64,000 bases of DNA from an uncultured Bacteroidota bacterium. GTDB lineage: Bacteria > Bacteroidota > Bacteroidia > Bacteroidales > UBA12077. This document shows, piece after piece, positions 18,349 to 27,272 of this stretch. The number at the start of each line of letters is the position of its first letter. Position 1 is the stretch's first letter. The stretch covers positions 40,300 through 104,299 of the forward strand of contig CAJXLK010000010.1 in the NCBI GenBank assembly GCA_913055635.1, given 5' to 3'. Under the pieces are notes generated by a model. That model did no database searches. It had not been told where the DNA came from and worked only from the letters and a program-made list of their open reading frames with translations. Made by a program: the position numbers and the translations under genes.

Positions 18349-19215
18349 TTAAAAATACTGGATGTCGGCTTCGCGGATATGGCTCAGCAAGTCATTGGCC
18401 AGGCGGCTGGCCCCGATCCGGAACAGGGAGCTGTTCAGCCACTGATCGCCCAAAACTTCATGGACAATGGCATAGTAGGAAAGGGCGTCGGCAGCGGTAG
18501 AGATGCCCCCGGCCGGCTTGATCCCGGTGGGACGGCCGGTTTGCTTGTAAAAGGCTTTGATGGCCTGGGCCATCACGTATACCGCATCATAGCTGGCGGC
18601 AGGCTCAACCTTTCCCGTGGAGGTCTTGATGAAGTCCGCCCCGGCCTCCATGGCAATCAAGCTGGCCAGCTGGATATGCCGATAGTCATTGAGCATGCCG
18701 GTCTCCAAAATGACCTTCAGCTTTTTCTGGCCAATAGCTTCCTTGATTTCTTCGATCTCCCGGTATACCTCCTCGTATTTGCCTTCCAAAAACAGAGCCA
18801 CCGGAAGCACCACATCGACCTCATCCGCCCCGTGGTTGATGATCTCCTTGCATTCGGTCTTCTTAACACTCAAATAGGTCTGGGATGTGGGAAAGTTGCC
18901 CCCGACCGAGGCGATTTGTATGCCTTCTACTTCCAGTTCTTTTTTGACCGTCTCTACCAACGGAGGATAAACACAAATGGCCGCTACGTTGGGCATGTCT
19001 TCGTAGTGGGTGCCCAACCGGTTGACCTTGGTGCACAGCCGGGTAATAAATGTTTCTGTGTCGTCTGTATTTAAGCTTGTTAAATCAAGTAACCTGAACA
19101 ACAACTTTAAGTTTTCCGGGTTGAAATATTGATGGCTGTTGTTGGCAATTACTTTAACTTTTTGTTCAATTCCTTCTTCTAATGATAATGAGTATTTGTC
19201 AGTTAAATTTTCCAT
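18349..19215 (-). CDS. deoC: Deoxyribose-phosphate aldolase
   Basis: 288 residues, of the longer DeoC class. It cleaves 2-deoxyribose-5-phosphate to acetaldehyde and glyceraldehyde-3-phosphate. Active-site segments are visible: VAAICVYPPLVETVK, the Schiff-base lysine region ADFIKTSTGKVEPAAS, and the second lysine in RPTGIKPAGGIST. It is the third gene of a compact minus-strand operon, dtd-mazG-deoC, 6 bases downstream of the MazG gene. The context suggests nucleotide clean-up and salvage: MazG-type hydrolysis of nucleotides and DeoC use of deoxynucleoside carbon. ATG start at 19215. Confidence 0.95.
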   Translation of the reverse strand: MENLTDKYSLSLEEGIEQKVKVIANNSHQYFNPENLKLLFRLLDLTSLNTDDTETFITRLCTKVNRLGTHYEDMPNVAAICVYPPLVETVKKELEVEGIQIASVGGNFPTSQTYLSVKKTECKEIINHGADEVDVVLPVALFLEGKYEEVYREIEEIKEAIGQKKLKVILETGMLNDYRHIQLASLIAMEAGADFIKTSTGKVEPAASYDAVYVMAQAIKAFYKQTGRPTGIKPAGGISTAADALSYYAIVHEVLGDQWLNSSLFRIGASRLANDLLSHIREADIQYF

Positions 19216-19221
19216 ACTTAT

Positions 19222-19545
19222 TTATTTGAGTTTGGGGTTGTTTTGATGCCGTTGGGGATCCCTTTGGGATTTTTTTTCCAGGTTTTTTTCAAGGGCCCCG
19301 GTTAAATCCACCCCGGTTTGATTGGCCAGGGCAAGGACCACAAAAAGCACATCCGCCAGTTCATCTTCCACCTCATTCGGATCGCCCTCCTTGAAGGATT
19401 GATCCCCGTAATGGCGATTGATTACCCGGGCCAGTTCACCGACCTCTTCAGTGAGCATGGCCAGGTTGCTTAACTCATGGAAATACCGGACCCCGTGTTT
19501 TTTGATCCACTGATCCACCAATTGCTGGGCTTCGTTTACCGTCAT
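19222..19545 (-). CDS. MazG-like nucleotide pyrophosphohydrolase
   Basis: 107 residues, a single-domain all-alpha NTP pyrophosphohydrolase. The Mg2+-binding signature is present: EEVGELARVI followed by EDELADVLFVVLALA (ExxE then ExxD). Such enzymes hydrolyse (d)NTPs to the monophosphate and pyrophosphate, often as house-cleaning of abnormal nucleotides. It sits between dtd (12 bases upstream) and deoC (6 bases downstream) in one operon. The C-terminal ~20 residues are polar (KKSQRDPQRHQNNPK) and probably unstructured. Substrate preference cannot be read from the sequence. ATG start at 19545. Confidence 0.9.
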   Translation of the reverse strand: MTVNEAQQLVDQWIKKHGVRYFHELSNLAMLTEEVGELARVINRHYGDQSFKEGDPNEVEDELADVLFVVLALANQTGVDLTGALEKNLEKKSQRDPQRHQNNPKLK

Positions 19546-19557
19546 AGGGCTGCGGGG

Positions 19558-20013
19558 TTAAAGGTTTTTGTTTTTCGAGTCAATCATCAGGGTCACTGGC
19601 CCGTCGTTTTCCAGGGCAACCTTCATATAGGCTCCAAATTCCCCGGTCTTTGCTTCTTTGCCGATGATCTGGCCCATCTGGCGGGCAAATTGTTCGTAAA
19701 GGCTTTGAGCTTTTTGCGGTGGGGCTGCCCGGCTGTAGGAAGGGCGGGTTCCCTTTTTGGTTTTTGCATGCAGGGTGAACTGGCTGATCACCATGACTTC
19801 TCCATCGGTCTCCAGAATGGAATGGTTCATTTGACCGTTGTCGTCTTCAAATATCCTGAGCTTGCTGATTTTTCCCGTGAGCCACTCAATGTCTCCCGGT
19901 TCGTCTTCCTCTTCCACACCGAGGAGAATGAGCAGACCCGCTCCGATCTCGGATCTGACCTCGCCTTCAATGGACACACGGGCATGATTAACCCTTTGTA
20001 CCAACGCGCGCAT
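19558..20013 (-). CDS. dtd: D-aminoacyl-tRNA deacylase
   Basis: 151 residues, full length for DTD. It hydrolyses D-aminoacyl-tRNAs (and Gly-tRNA-Ala) to keep D-amino acids out of proteins. The diagnostic motifs are the substrate-binding segment ISQFTLHA (family SQFTLxA) and the C-terminal NDGPVTLMID (family NxGPVT, the chirality-checking Gly-cisPro). The start MRALVQRVNHARVSIEG matches the family exactly. First gene of the dtd-mazG-deoC operon. ATG start at 20013. Confidence 0.96.
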   Translation of the reverse strand: MRALVQRVNHARVSIEGEVRSEIGAGLLILLGVEEEDEPGDIEWLTGKISKLRIFEDDNGQMNHSILETDGEVMVISQFTLHAKTKKGTRPSYSRAAPPQKAQSLYEQFARQMGQIIGKEAKTGEFGAYMKVALENDGPVTLMIDSKNKNL

Positions 20014-20167
20014 AAATTATGGTTTTGAGTGCCTTGTTAAGAGCATAAAATTAGTGAATACGGTGAAAATAAAAAAGGGCCTGCAAAATTCCTGTTGGTT
20101 TTGTTCCGAATATTTGTTTTATTTAAACGTGTTTTTATTGTGATGCTTCATTTCAACTTCATCCATT

Positions 20168-21634
20168 ATGCATTTCATTGACCTTTCTGTTTTCATTCTT
20201 TATATGGTAACCATGCTGGGGGTGGGTTATTTTTTCCTGCGGAAGAACAAGGACACCGATGATTATTATGTAGGAGGCCGCAGCATGGGCAGTTTTCATG
20301 TAGGGTTATCTGTGGTGGCCACCGATGTGGGGGGCGGTTTTTCCATTGGTTTAGGTGGTTTGGGTTTCATCATGGGCATTGCCGGTTCGTGGATGCTGTT
20401 TACCGGATTGATTGGAGCCTGGCTGAGTGCGGTATTTTTGATTCCGCGGGTCAGCAAGTTATCGGCAAAGATAAAGCTTTTCACTTTTCCCCAAATCTTT
20501 GAACAGTTTTACACCCCGCGGGTGGCTTTGCTGGCGGGGATCATTTCAGCCATTGGTTATATGGGTTTCACCAGTTCCCAGATCCTGGCCGGTGCCAAGC
20601 TGGCTTCGGCCACCTTTGTTGACCTGGAGCTGAACCATGCCCTGGTGATCATGGGAGTGATCGCAGTGGTTTACACGGTGATGGGTGGTTTGAAAGCGGT
20701 GATCTATACCGATACCATTCAATGGATGATCCTGATGGTGGGGTTGATTTTCATTGGCATTCCCCTGGGCTATCATGCCATTGGGGGTATTTCGGAGATC
20801 CGCGATACGATACCGGGTGAGTTTTTATCCCTGTCGAATGTTTCGTGGCAGGAGCTGGTTAATTGGGGCATCACCATCATTCCCATTTGGTTTGTTGGAA
20901 TGACTCTTTATCAGCGGATTTATTCCACACGGAGCCGCAAGGAGGCTCAAAAAGCGTGGTTCATTGCCGGGTTGTTTGAGTGGCCTTTGATGGCAATGAT
21001 GGGGGTCATCCTTGGGCTATTCGCCCGTGTTGGCCTGGAGAATGGTATGTTTGCCCATCTGGGTTATGCCAACTTGCAAAGCATTGATTCGGAGATGGGC
21101 TTGCCCTTGTTGCTGCGCACGGTTCTGCCGGTCGGACTGATGGGGCTGATGATGTCGGCCTATTTTTCGGCCATCATGTCTACGGCCGACAGTTGCCTGA
21201 TGGCCTCATCCGGAAACATCCTTACCGATATCCTGGACAAGATTTTTCACTTCAACCCCGATTCAAAGAAGGTATTGCGGGTGTCTCAGTTGCTGACCCT
21301 GATCATTGGCACATCGGCCGTTCTGCTGGCCCTGAGCATGCAGAATGTGCTCCAGCTGATGCTTTATTCCTATGCCTTTATGGTTTCCGGGTTGTTCATC
21401 CCCATACTCGGAGCGTTGTTCTGGAGAAGAAGCAGTCCGGTGGCGGCGTTCTGGTCGATGCTGATCGGCGGGGGAACCACCCTTTATTTGACCGTGGCCG
21501 GATGGAAACTGCCCTATGGCCTGGATCCCAATATTTTCGGTATTGGCGCGGGACTGCTCCTTTTCATTTCCCTGACCTTTATCTTCCCCCGAAAAGCAAA
21601 TGTTTCATCCATGGAACCGGCTACCATGAAATAG
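20168..21634 (+). CDS. Sodium:solute symporter (SSS family)
   Basis: 488 residues with about 13 membrane helices. Typical SSS features: N-terminal DDYYVGGRSMGSFHVGLSVVATDVGGGFSIGLGG (family GGR..GW....ASdvgg), the VYTVMGGLKAVIYTDTIQWMILMVGLIFIG helix 5-6 signature, and STADSCLMASSGNILTDIL (family tSTaDS, part of the Na2 sodium site). The substrate cannot be read from sequence, and the neighbours (dtd, DUF4249/TonB receptor) do not fix it. A Na+ symporter fits the sodium energetics suggested by the V-type ATPase 24 kb away. ATG start at 20168, single-gene unit. Confidence 0.93.
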   Translation: MHFIDLSVFILYMVTMLGVGYFFLRKNKDTDDYYVGGRSMGSFHVGLSVVATDVGGGFSIGLGGLGFIMGIAGSWMLFTGLIGAWLSAVFLIPRVSKLSAKIKLFTFPQIFEQFYTPRVALLAGIISAIGYMGFTSSQILAGAKLASATFVDLELNHALVIMGVIAVVYTVMGGLKAVIYTDTIQWMILMVGLIFIGIPLGYHAIGGISEIRDTIPGEFLSLSNVSWQELVNWGITIIPIWFVGMTLYQRIYSTRSRKEAQKAWFIAGLFEWPLMAMMGVILGLFARVGLENGMFAHLGYANLQSIDSEMGLPLLLRTVLPVGLMGLMMSAYFSAIMSTADSCLMASSGNILTDILDKIFHFNPDSKKVLRVSQLLTLIIGTSAVLLALSMQNVLQLMLYSYAFMVSGLFIPILGALFWRRSSPVAAFWSMLIGGGTTLYLTVAGWKLPYGLDPNIFGIGAGLLLFISLTFIFPRKANVSSMEPATMK

Positions 21635-21841
21635 CCCGGGGTTTACACGAGGCTTTACCGGCCCGAAGACCATTGGCCAGCTCCAGGTCTTTTAGCGGGC
21701 CCGCGGATTTTTTACTGGCCAGCCATGTTTTTGGCCGATCAAAAGAATTTTCACCCCCTGGGGTTTTTCGGGCGGGGATACTTGCCCGGCCAGCTTACTT
21801 CTGCTGGCCGGCAAAAAGCTTTGTCAGGGCCCACATGTGCA

Positions 21842-22723
21842 TTACCACTTTTTCACCTTCTCGTAAGGATCGTCCACACGAAGGCTCAGGCGGGTGATCG
21901 AATAAGCCCTGAAAAATCCAACGGGGCCGTTGCCCCCGCTTATATTGGTTCTGACATTGGCGCGGGGCCCACTGAATAAGGGATTGGAAGGGCCCGCCTC
22001 ATTGGTCAGCTCAATGATGTATTTGTAATACTCCTGGGTGATGCCATTGGCTTCGAGGGTGATGACATCGCCGGGGCGGACCACTTCATCCTTTTTGGAT
22101 TTTTCCAGGCTCTGGACCATTACCCCGGGCACATAATTGCCGTTGAAGGTCATATCTTCCTGGATCACGTATTCGTCAATGGTATCGGTCAGGAGGGTGT
22201 CGTTTTTATGGACCTTAAAGAGGTAGTAATTTTCTTCAGGCGGGTCCTGGGCAAAGAGTTCAAGGCCCCACATCTTCATGATGCCCCCGGCAAATTCCTG
22301 GTATACGAGTTCAAGGGAGTCAACCCGGGCAATGGAATTGATCCTGGAGGTGGCCTGGTAATGTTCGCTGTGCCCGTCGGCATCGATGTCGACCCGGTCA
22401 ATGCTTAAATGATAGGTACGACCGATTACCCCGAAAAAGTCGGGATCCGTTTGGTATAAGCCGGGTATGGTGTCATTTTCCCTCAGCCGGTGGTCATTGA
22501 TCATGACCTTAGCCCCGGTGACGGGTTGGGCTGGTTGGTTGGAGAAATAATCCATGGTTTGGGTTAGTTTAACGTAATGGCGGGTGGTATCGGTGGTGAT
22601 TTGTCCGTCGACCACCAAACGGGTATAGGTGCTGTCCAGATCTACACTCACCTGCTCGGTGCAGGCCCCCGGCAATATGGCTGTTGCTGCGGCTAAAATC
22701 AGTCGAAAGGTTATCTTTTTCAT
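21842..22723 (-). CDS. DUF4249 domain outer-membrane lipoprotein
   Basis: 293 residues. The signal peptide ends in a lipobox, AILPGAC, giving lipidated Cys21. The following region (VDLDSTYTRLVVDGQITTDTTRHYVKLTQTMDYF, then TGAKVMINDH and GLYQTDPDFFGVIGRTYHLSID) is the usual DUF4249 opening, a beta-rich fold found in Bacteroidota and almost always encoded beside a TonB-dependent receptor. It lies 17 bases downstream of the receptor gene, so the two form an operon. By analogy to SusD-like partners it probably caps or assists the receptor at the cell surface. The ligand is unknown. ATG start at 22723. Confidence 0.88.
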   Translation of the reverse strand: MKKITFRLILAAATAILPGACTEQVSVDLDSTYTRLVVDGQITTDTTRHYVKLTQTMDYFSNQPAQPVTGAKVMINDHRLRENDTIPGLYQTDPDFFGVIGRTYHLSIDRVDIDADGHSEHYQATSRINSIARVDSLELVYQEFAGGIMKMWGLELFAQDPPEENYYLFKVHKNDTLLTDTIDEYVIQEDMTFNGNYVPGVMVQSLEKSKKDEVVRPGDVITLEANGITQEYYKYIIELTNEAGPSNPLFSGPRANVRTNISGGNGPVGFFRAYSITRLSLRVDDPYEKVKKW

Positions 22724-22740
22724 GGCTTCAGGCTTTCGGG

Positions 22741-25089
22741 TTAAAATTTAAAATTGTAGGTGACCGAGGGAACCACTGAAAACAGGTAGGTTTTTTCGGC
22801 CACTGTTTTATAGGGGTCTTGTTCATCCTGGACAAAGTTCATGGCCCAGGTATTTTTTTGTCCATAGGCGTTGTAGAGGGAAAAGTTCCATTCGCCCTCC
22901 CATTTCTGGTCGGGTTTGTCTTTGGCGTGGATGGTGAGGGAAAGGTCGAGCCGGTGATAATCGGGCAGGCGGTAGGCGTTGCGGTCGGAGTAGACCGGTA
23001 CGATTTTACCTTCCGACTCATAACGGCCAATGGGGAAAGTTACGGGCTGTCCTGAGGTATAGACCCAGTTGGCCGACAGGGCCAGGCGTTGTGTCAGCTG
23101 GTAATTGGCCACCAGGGTCAGGTTATGGGGTCGATCGAAAGGCGCGCGATATGGGTTTCCGTCATTGATGGCTCCTACCGTGCGGGTGGTTTTGGAGTAG
23201 GTATAGCTGAGCCAGCCATTGATCTTTTCATCCTTGTAGCGGGCCATCAGTTCAAGCCCGTAAGAATGGGATTGACCAAAGCGCAATTCGCCCTCCAGTT
23301 TCGGGTTCAGCAGCATGTTGGCATGGTCTTTAAAATCGATGGTATGCTGCATCTTTTTGTAATACCCTTCAAGGGATAGTTCCACCTTATTGGTGAACAG
23401 GTTCCTGAAATAGCCCAGGGCAAACTGGTCGGCGATTTGGGGTTTGACATTTGGACCAGCAGGAAACCACAGATCGAGCGGGGTTCCGGCACGGGTGTTC
23501 TGAGCCAGCTGAACATGCTGGCGGGTGCGGGAGTAACTTGCCTTCATGGAATTTTGCCGGTCAAACTGATATTTGATGCCCAACCTTGGCTCCAGGCCCA
23601 TATAGGTGTTGTAGATCTCCCCCGAACGGTGGGCCGTAGAATCGACCACTTCATAGCGGTCGTTGTAGTGAAACACGGTATCCTTGCCCATATTCTGAAA
23701 GGCCGATAGCCTTAACCCGTATTTGAGGGTCAGACCCGCGGTGATTTCCTGTTCGTTCGATATATAGAGCCCGTGTTCCAGGGCATAGTTGTTGGCCAGG
23801 TCAAACCGCGAATAAATGCTTTCTTCTCCTGTTCCTTTGATCAAACCGGGATCATAGGTGTGATAACAGCTGGAGGCGCCAAATTCAACCGTGTTGGATG
23901 CATTGGGATACCAGGTGAAATCGGCCTTTAAACAGTTGTCCATCAGGTGGCTGTCCCATCGGTACGACCATGCCGCCTCTTCCGGACTGGCCAGGTGATA
24001 ATTGTACTTGCTGTGCAGCAGGGTGAAATTGGCAAAGATCTTTTCCGAAAATAAATGGTTCCACCTAAATGTGAGGGTCCGGTTGCCATAACCAATGTCA
24101 GAGAAATTGTTTTTAAACCGGTCGCGGCCAAAGTAGCCGGAAAGGAAAAAACGGTTGTTTTTATTCATCCGATGGTTGATCTTGGCGTTGAGGTCGTAAA
24201 AAAAGATGCTGTTGTCCTGAATGTTTTCTTCCGGCAGCAATGGCAGGAAAAGGTCAAAATAGGTTCTTCGGCCTGAAAGGATGAAAGAGGTTTTTTTCTT
24301 TACGATGGGGCCTTCCAGGGTCAGGCGGCTTGAAATATTACCGATGCCGCCGGTGGCGCGAAATTCTTTTGAATTGCCGTTTTTCATGCGAACATCCAAT
24401 ACAGAGGAGAGGCGCGTTCCGTATCGTGCCGGTATGTCCCCTTTGTACAATTCCACGTTTTGAATGGCATCGTTGTTGAAAACCGAGAAAAAACCCATAA
24501 AATGAGAGATGTTGTATACGGTGGCTTCATCGAGCATAACCAGGTTCTGATCCTGGCTGCCCCCGCGCACGCTGTAACCCGATGATCCCTCACTGATCGA
24601 ATGGACCCCCGGCATCAGCTGAATCGATTTGATGATGTCTACTTCTCCCATAAAAGCAGGGAGTTTTCGGATTTGTTTGACGCTGAGTTTTTCAAAACTC
24701 ATCTGGTTGCGGCTTACATTCTGGTTGGGCTTTTCCGCCGTAACCACTACTTCTTCCAGCTCCTGTTCCCTGGGCTGCAATTCCATGTTCAGGGTCAGGT
24801 CTTGCTCCAGAGTAATATCTTTCTCGCGCGCCACATAGCCAATATAGGAAAATACCATGGTGTAGGTACCGGGTTCCAGGGATATGGAATAAAATCCATA
24901 CACGTTGGAAGAGGTGCCAATGGCCTTCCCTTTGATGTAAATGTTGGCCCCTATCAACTCTTCGCCGTTTCGTTGATCCCTTACATGACCGCTCAATGTC
25001 ACTTTGTTTGCTTGCTCATCAGGATGGGAACTCCATCCTGCATATGCCATTAAAAGACATAGGCCGGTTAGAATGACTTTTAGGTTCAT
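22741..25089 (-). CDS. TonB-dependent outer-membrane receptor with N-terminal carboxypeptidase-like domain
   Basis: 782 residues from ATG 25089 (MNLKVILTGLCLLMAYAGWS, a signal peptide); the frame extends 36 codons further upstream but that part lacks signal-peptide character. Order: signal peptide; a CarboxypepD_reg-like beta-sandwich (VTLSGHVRDQRNGEELIGANIYIKGKAIGTSSNVYGFYSISL); a plug domain (NVSRNQMSFEKLSVKQIRKLPAFMGEVDIIKSIQLMPGV; YSVRGGSQDQNLVMLDEATVYN); and a 22-strand-type barrel ending in a terminal aromatic-rich strand (VVPSVTYNFKF). It imports a ligand with TonB energy and pairs with the DUF4249 lipoprotein. No SusD or extracytoplasmic sigma/anti-sigma genes are adjacent, so regulation and substrate are unknown. 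Confidence 0.94.
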   Translation of the reverse strand: MNLKVILTGLCLLMAYAGWSSHPDEQANKVTLSGHVRDQRNGEELIGANIYIKGKAIGTSSNVYGFYSISLEPGTYTMVFSYIGYVAREKDITLEQDLTLNMELQPREQELEEVVVTAEKPNQNVSRNQMSFEKLSVKQIRKLPAFMGEVDIIKSIQLMPGVHSISEGSSGYSVRGGSQDQNLVMLDEATVYNISHFMGFFSVFNNDAIQNVELYKGDIPARYGTRLSSVLDVRMKNGNSKEFRATGGIGNISSRLTLEGPIVKKKTSFILSGRRTYFDLFLPLLPEENIQDNSIFFYDLNAKINHRMNKNNRFFLSGYFGRDRFKNNFSDIGYGNRTLTFRWNHLFSEKIFANFTLLHSKYNYHLASPEEAAWSYRWDSHLMDNCLKADFTWYPNASNTVEFGASSCYHTYDPGLIKGTGEESIYSRFDLANNYALEHGLYISNEQEITAGLTLKYGLRLSAFQNMGKDTVFHYNDRYEVVDSTAHRSGEIYNTYMGLEPRLGIKYQFDRQNSMKASYSRTRQHVQLAQNTRAGTPLDLWFPAGPNVKPQIADQFALGYFRNLFTNKVELSLEGYYKKMQHTIDFKDHANMLLNPKLEGELRFGQSHSYGLELMARYKDEKINGWLSYTYSKTTRTVGAINDGNPYRAPFDRPHNLTLVANYQLTQRLALSANWVYTSGQPVTFPIGRYESEGKIVPVYSDRNAYRLPDYHRLDLSLTIHAKDKPDQKWEGEWNFSLYNAYGQKNTWAMNFVQDEQDPYKTVAEKTYLFSVVPSVTYNFKF

Positions 25090-25521
25090 TTTTAGGTTCC
25101 TTGTTAAATGGGTTTGAAAGATGTAGGCGTACAAGTCAATATTTGTGCCAATAAAGAGGCGGAAGTCCAATTTTTTATTTACTTTGTATGGAAACACTCA
25201 TGATTTAAGGGGAAGAGAAAGTCAATGGAATGAAATTGATCCAGGCCAAAATATTTATGGGGGGGTGATAAGCGACCGTTTGAGGACAATTGTGTTCGAA
25301 TGCGAACACAAATCAGGCAGGTTTACCGCAAATCAATTTTTGAGGGGATCAATGATTATTGAGATGCCCTGGAAATTTCGGTAAAATCCGGCCATTTGAA
25401 GCAGCCTTTTTTTTGAAAAGCCAGCCTAAGACCATCCATAGGAAGAGGGATACGCCTGGTCAATCCATATTAAACCTTCATTATTAAGGAGTTATGAATA
25501 ATAATCAAGGTACAAAAACAA
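25090..25521. other. Divergent intergenic region upstream of the TonB receptor
   Basis: About 430 bases between the receptor start and the duplicated element. It should hold the receptor promoter on the minus strand, but I see no convincing TAnnTTTG/TTTG pair. An alternative receptor start (25197) would occupy part of it. No other gene is seen. Confidence 0.4.
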
Positions 25522-25632
25522 AAGGACATGGATATAGATGCGGGTTCCATAAGGATTGACCCCATAATGTCTGTTTTTAAGATTCAGATCATATTGATTT
25601 ACAAGCTGTTAATTAAGTTATATCCGTATGAA
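25522..25632 (+). repeat. Direct repeat copy 1 of a structured element upstream of the NCS2 permease
   Basis: A 111-base unit repeated at 25658-25767. It can fold as an outer stem GACAT (25525-25529)/ATGTC (25567-25571) around an inner stem ATG-C-GGGT/ACCCCAT with a bulged C. The inner loop (TCCATAAGGATTG) differs from copy 2 (TCCACATCGAATG) while the stems are unchanged. The remaining 60 bases are AT-rich and conserved. Confidence 0.8.
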
Positions 25633-25657
25633 ACCCGCATGCAAGGACTTACACAAC

Positions 25658-25767
25658 AAGGACATGGATATACATGCGGGTTCCACATCGAATGACCCCA
25701 TAATGTCTGTTTTAAGATTCAGATCATATTGATTTACAAGCTGTTAATTAAAGTATATCCGTATGAA
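25658..25767 (+). repeat. Direct repeat copy 2, adjacent to the NCS2 permease start
   Basis: A 110-base second copy, 25 bases after the first, ending 23 bases before ATG 25791. The stems GACAT (25661-25665)/ATGTC (25703-25707) and ATGCGGGT/ACCCCAT are kept. The spacer between copies carries GAAACCCGCATG (25630-25640 region), which is complementary to the CATGCGGGTT of this copy, so alternative pairing is possible. Confidence 0.8.
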
Positions 25768-25790
25768 GTGTTTAATTTAAAAGATTCTGC

Positions 25791-27116
25791 ATGCTGGAGC
25801 GATTTTTTCGTCTTGATGAACACGGTACCACGGTACAAAGAGAAGTTATAGCGGGTGTAACGACCTTTATGACCATGGCCTATATCATTGTGGTCAATCC
25901 GCAGATATTGGCCAAGGCAGGGATGAATCAGGCGGCCCTTACCACGGCCACGGCCCTGGCGGCCATGCTGGCCACATTGATCATGGCCCTATATGCCCGT
26001 CTGCCCTTTGGCCTGGCCCCGGGTATGGGCATCAATGCTTTTTTTGCCTATACCATTGTCCTTCAGATGGGCTTTTCCTGGCAGATTGCCCTGACGGCGG
26101 TGTTTTTCGAAGGGATCATTTTTTTGTTGCTCACCTTGTTTAACATCCGTGAAGCCATTGTGAACAGCATTCCGATCAACATCAAACATGCCGTTTCAGT
26201 GGGTATCGGGTTGTTTATTGCTTTGATCGGACTGAACAGCGCAGGCATTGTGGTTACCGGCAAGTCAGTGGCAGCCGGAGGAGGCCTTTCCGGCAATATA
26301 TTGAAGCTTGGCGAGGTAGGCGATCCCGCTGCTCTGACGGCTTGGATCGGGCTTGTTGTCACGGGCGTTTTGCTGGCTTTACGCATTAAGGGAGCACTGC
26401 TGATCGGCATTGTCGCCACCACCCTGATTGGCATTCCATTTGGTGTAACCCGGTTGCCCGACAACATGCAGTTTGTTAGTGCACCTCCATCGCTGGAACC
26501 GCTTTTTTTGAAGGTGCAACCCGGTCAGATCTTTTCCTCCGATTTGCTGGTGGTGCTGTTCACCCTTTTGTTTGTCGACATGTTCAGTGCTGTAGGAACC
26601 CTGATTGGGGTTGGTGCCAAGGCCGGGATGCTTGATGAGTATGGGCGGTTTCCCCGTGCCAAACAAGCCCTTTTCGCCGATGCTGCCGGAACCACCATGG
26701 GCTCGCTTTTGGGTACCAGTACCATCACCACTTATGTGGAAAGCGCCGCAGGTATTGCCGAGGGGGGAAGAACAGGTTTCACCGCCCTGGTGATTGCCCT
26801 GCTCTTTGGGCTTTCTCTCTTCCTGAGCCCCTTGTTCCTGATTATTCCCGAAGCAGCTACCGCCCCGGCCCTCATCCTGGTGGGCTTTTTTATGATTACC
26901 CCCATCAAAGCCATCGATTTTAACGATTATACCGAGGCCCTGCCCGCCTTTTTGACCATCGTCATCATGCCCCTTACCTACAGCATCGCGGAAGGGGTGG
27001 TGTTCGGTATCCTTAGCTTCGTGTTCCTGAAACTGTTTACCAACAGAGCAAAAGAAGTGCCCTGGCTGATCTATATCCTGGCTGCCGTTTTTATCTTTCG
27101 TTTCATCATTCAATAA
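25791..27116 (+). CDS. NCS2-family (AzgA-type) purine permease
   Basis: 441 residues with about 12-14 membrane helices. The start MLERFFRLDEHGTTVQREVIAGVTTFMTMAYIIVVNPQIL is diagnostic for the guanine/hypoxanthine/adenine permease branch (AzgA, PbuG). The helix-3 and helix-10 substrate regions (ARLPFGLAPGMGINAFFAYTIV; DAAGTTMGSLLGTSTITTYVESAAGIAEGGRTG) are intact. It is a proton-coupled nucleobase importer in the inner membrane. The gene is single and is preceded by two tandem copies of a potentially structured element, which may control it; no classical purine-riboswitch core was recognised. ATG start at 25791, without a clear ribosome binding site. Confidence 0.93.
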   Translation: MLERFFRLDEHGTTVQREVIAGVTTFMTMAYIIVVNPQILAKAGMNQAALTTATALAAMLATLIMALYARLPFGLAPGMGINAFFAYTIVLQMGFSWQIALTAVFFEGIIFLLLTLFNIREAIVNSIPINIKHAVSVGIGLFIALIGLNSAGIVVTGKSVAAGGGLSGNILKLGEVGDPAALTAWIGLVVTGVLLALRIKGALLIGIVATTLIGIPFGVTRLPDNMQFVSAPPSLEPLFLKVQPGQIFSSDLLVVLFTLLFVDMFSAVGTLIGVGAKAGMLDEYGRFPRAKQALFADAAGTTMGSLLGTSTITTYVESAAGIAEGGRTGFTALVIALLFGLSLFLSPLFLIIPEAATAPALILVGFFMITPIKAIDFNDYTEALPAFLTIVIMPLTYSIAEGVVFGILSFVFLKLFTNRAKEVPWLIYILAAVFIFRFIIQ

Positions 27117-27272
27117 AACCCCTTGTCTTGCCTTCATTTCGCCGGGCCAACTTATTGGCTGAAAACCGCAATAAAGGATGATTGGTGGATCGTGATGGTT
27201 TTATTTTTAATATTTATCGTTCATCGCCCATGGATTTTGTATCTTGTTGGTATAATATATTGCTTGTATTCT

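Noticed and set aside
25522..25767. A classical purine riboswitch before the NCS2 permease
   Set aside because: The three-way-junction core with its conserved loop and joining sequences is not present; the element is reported as unassigned instead.
27123..27272. An N-terminal extension of the M1 peptidase by 50 codons
   Set aside because: The signal peptide begins at ATG 27273 or 27285; the upstream part overlaps the end of the permease region and is AT-rich without a signal-peptide role.
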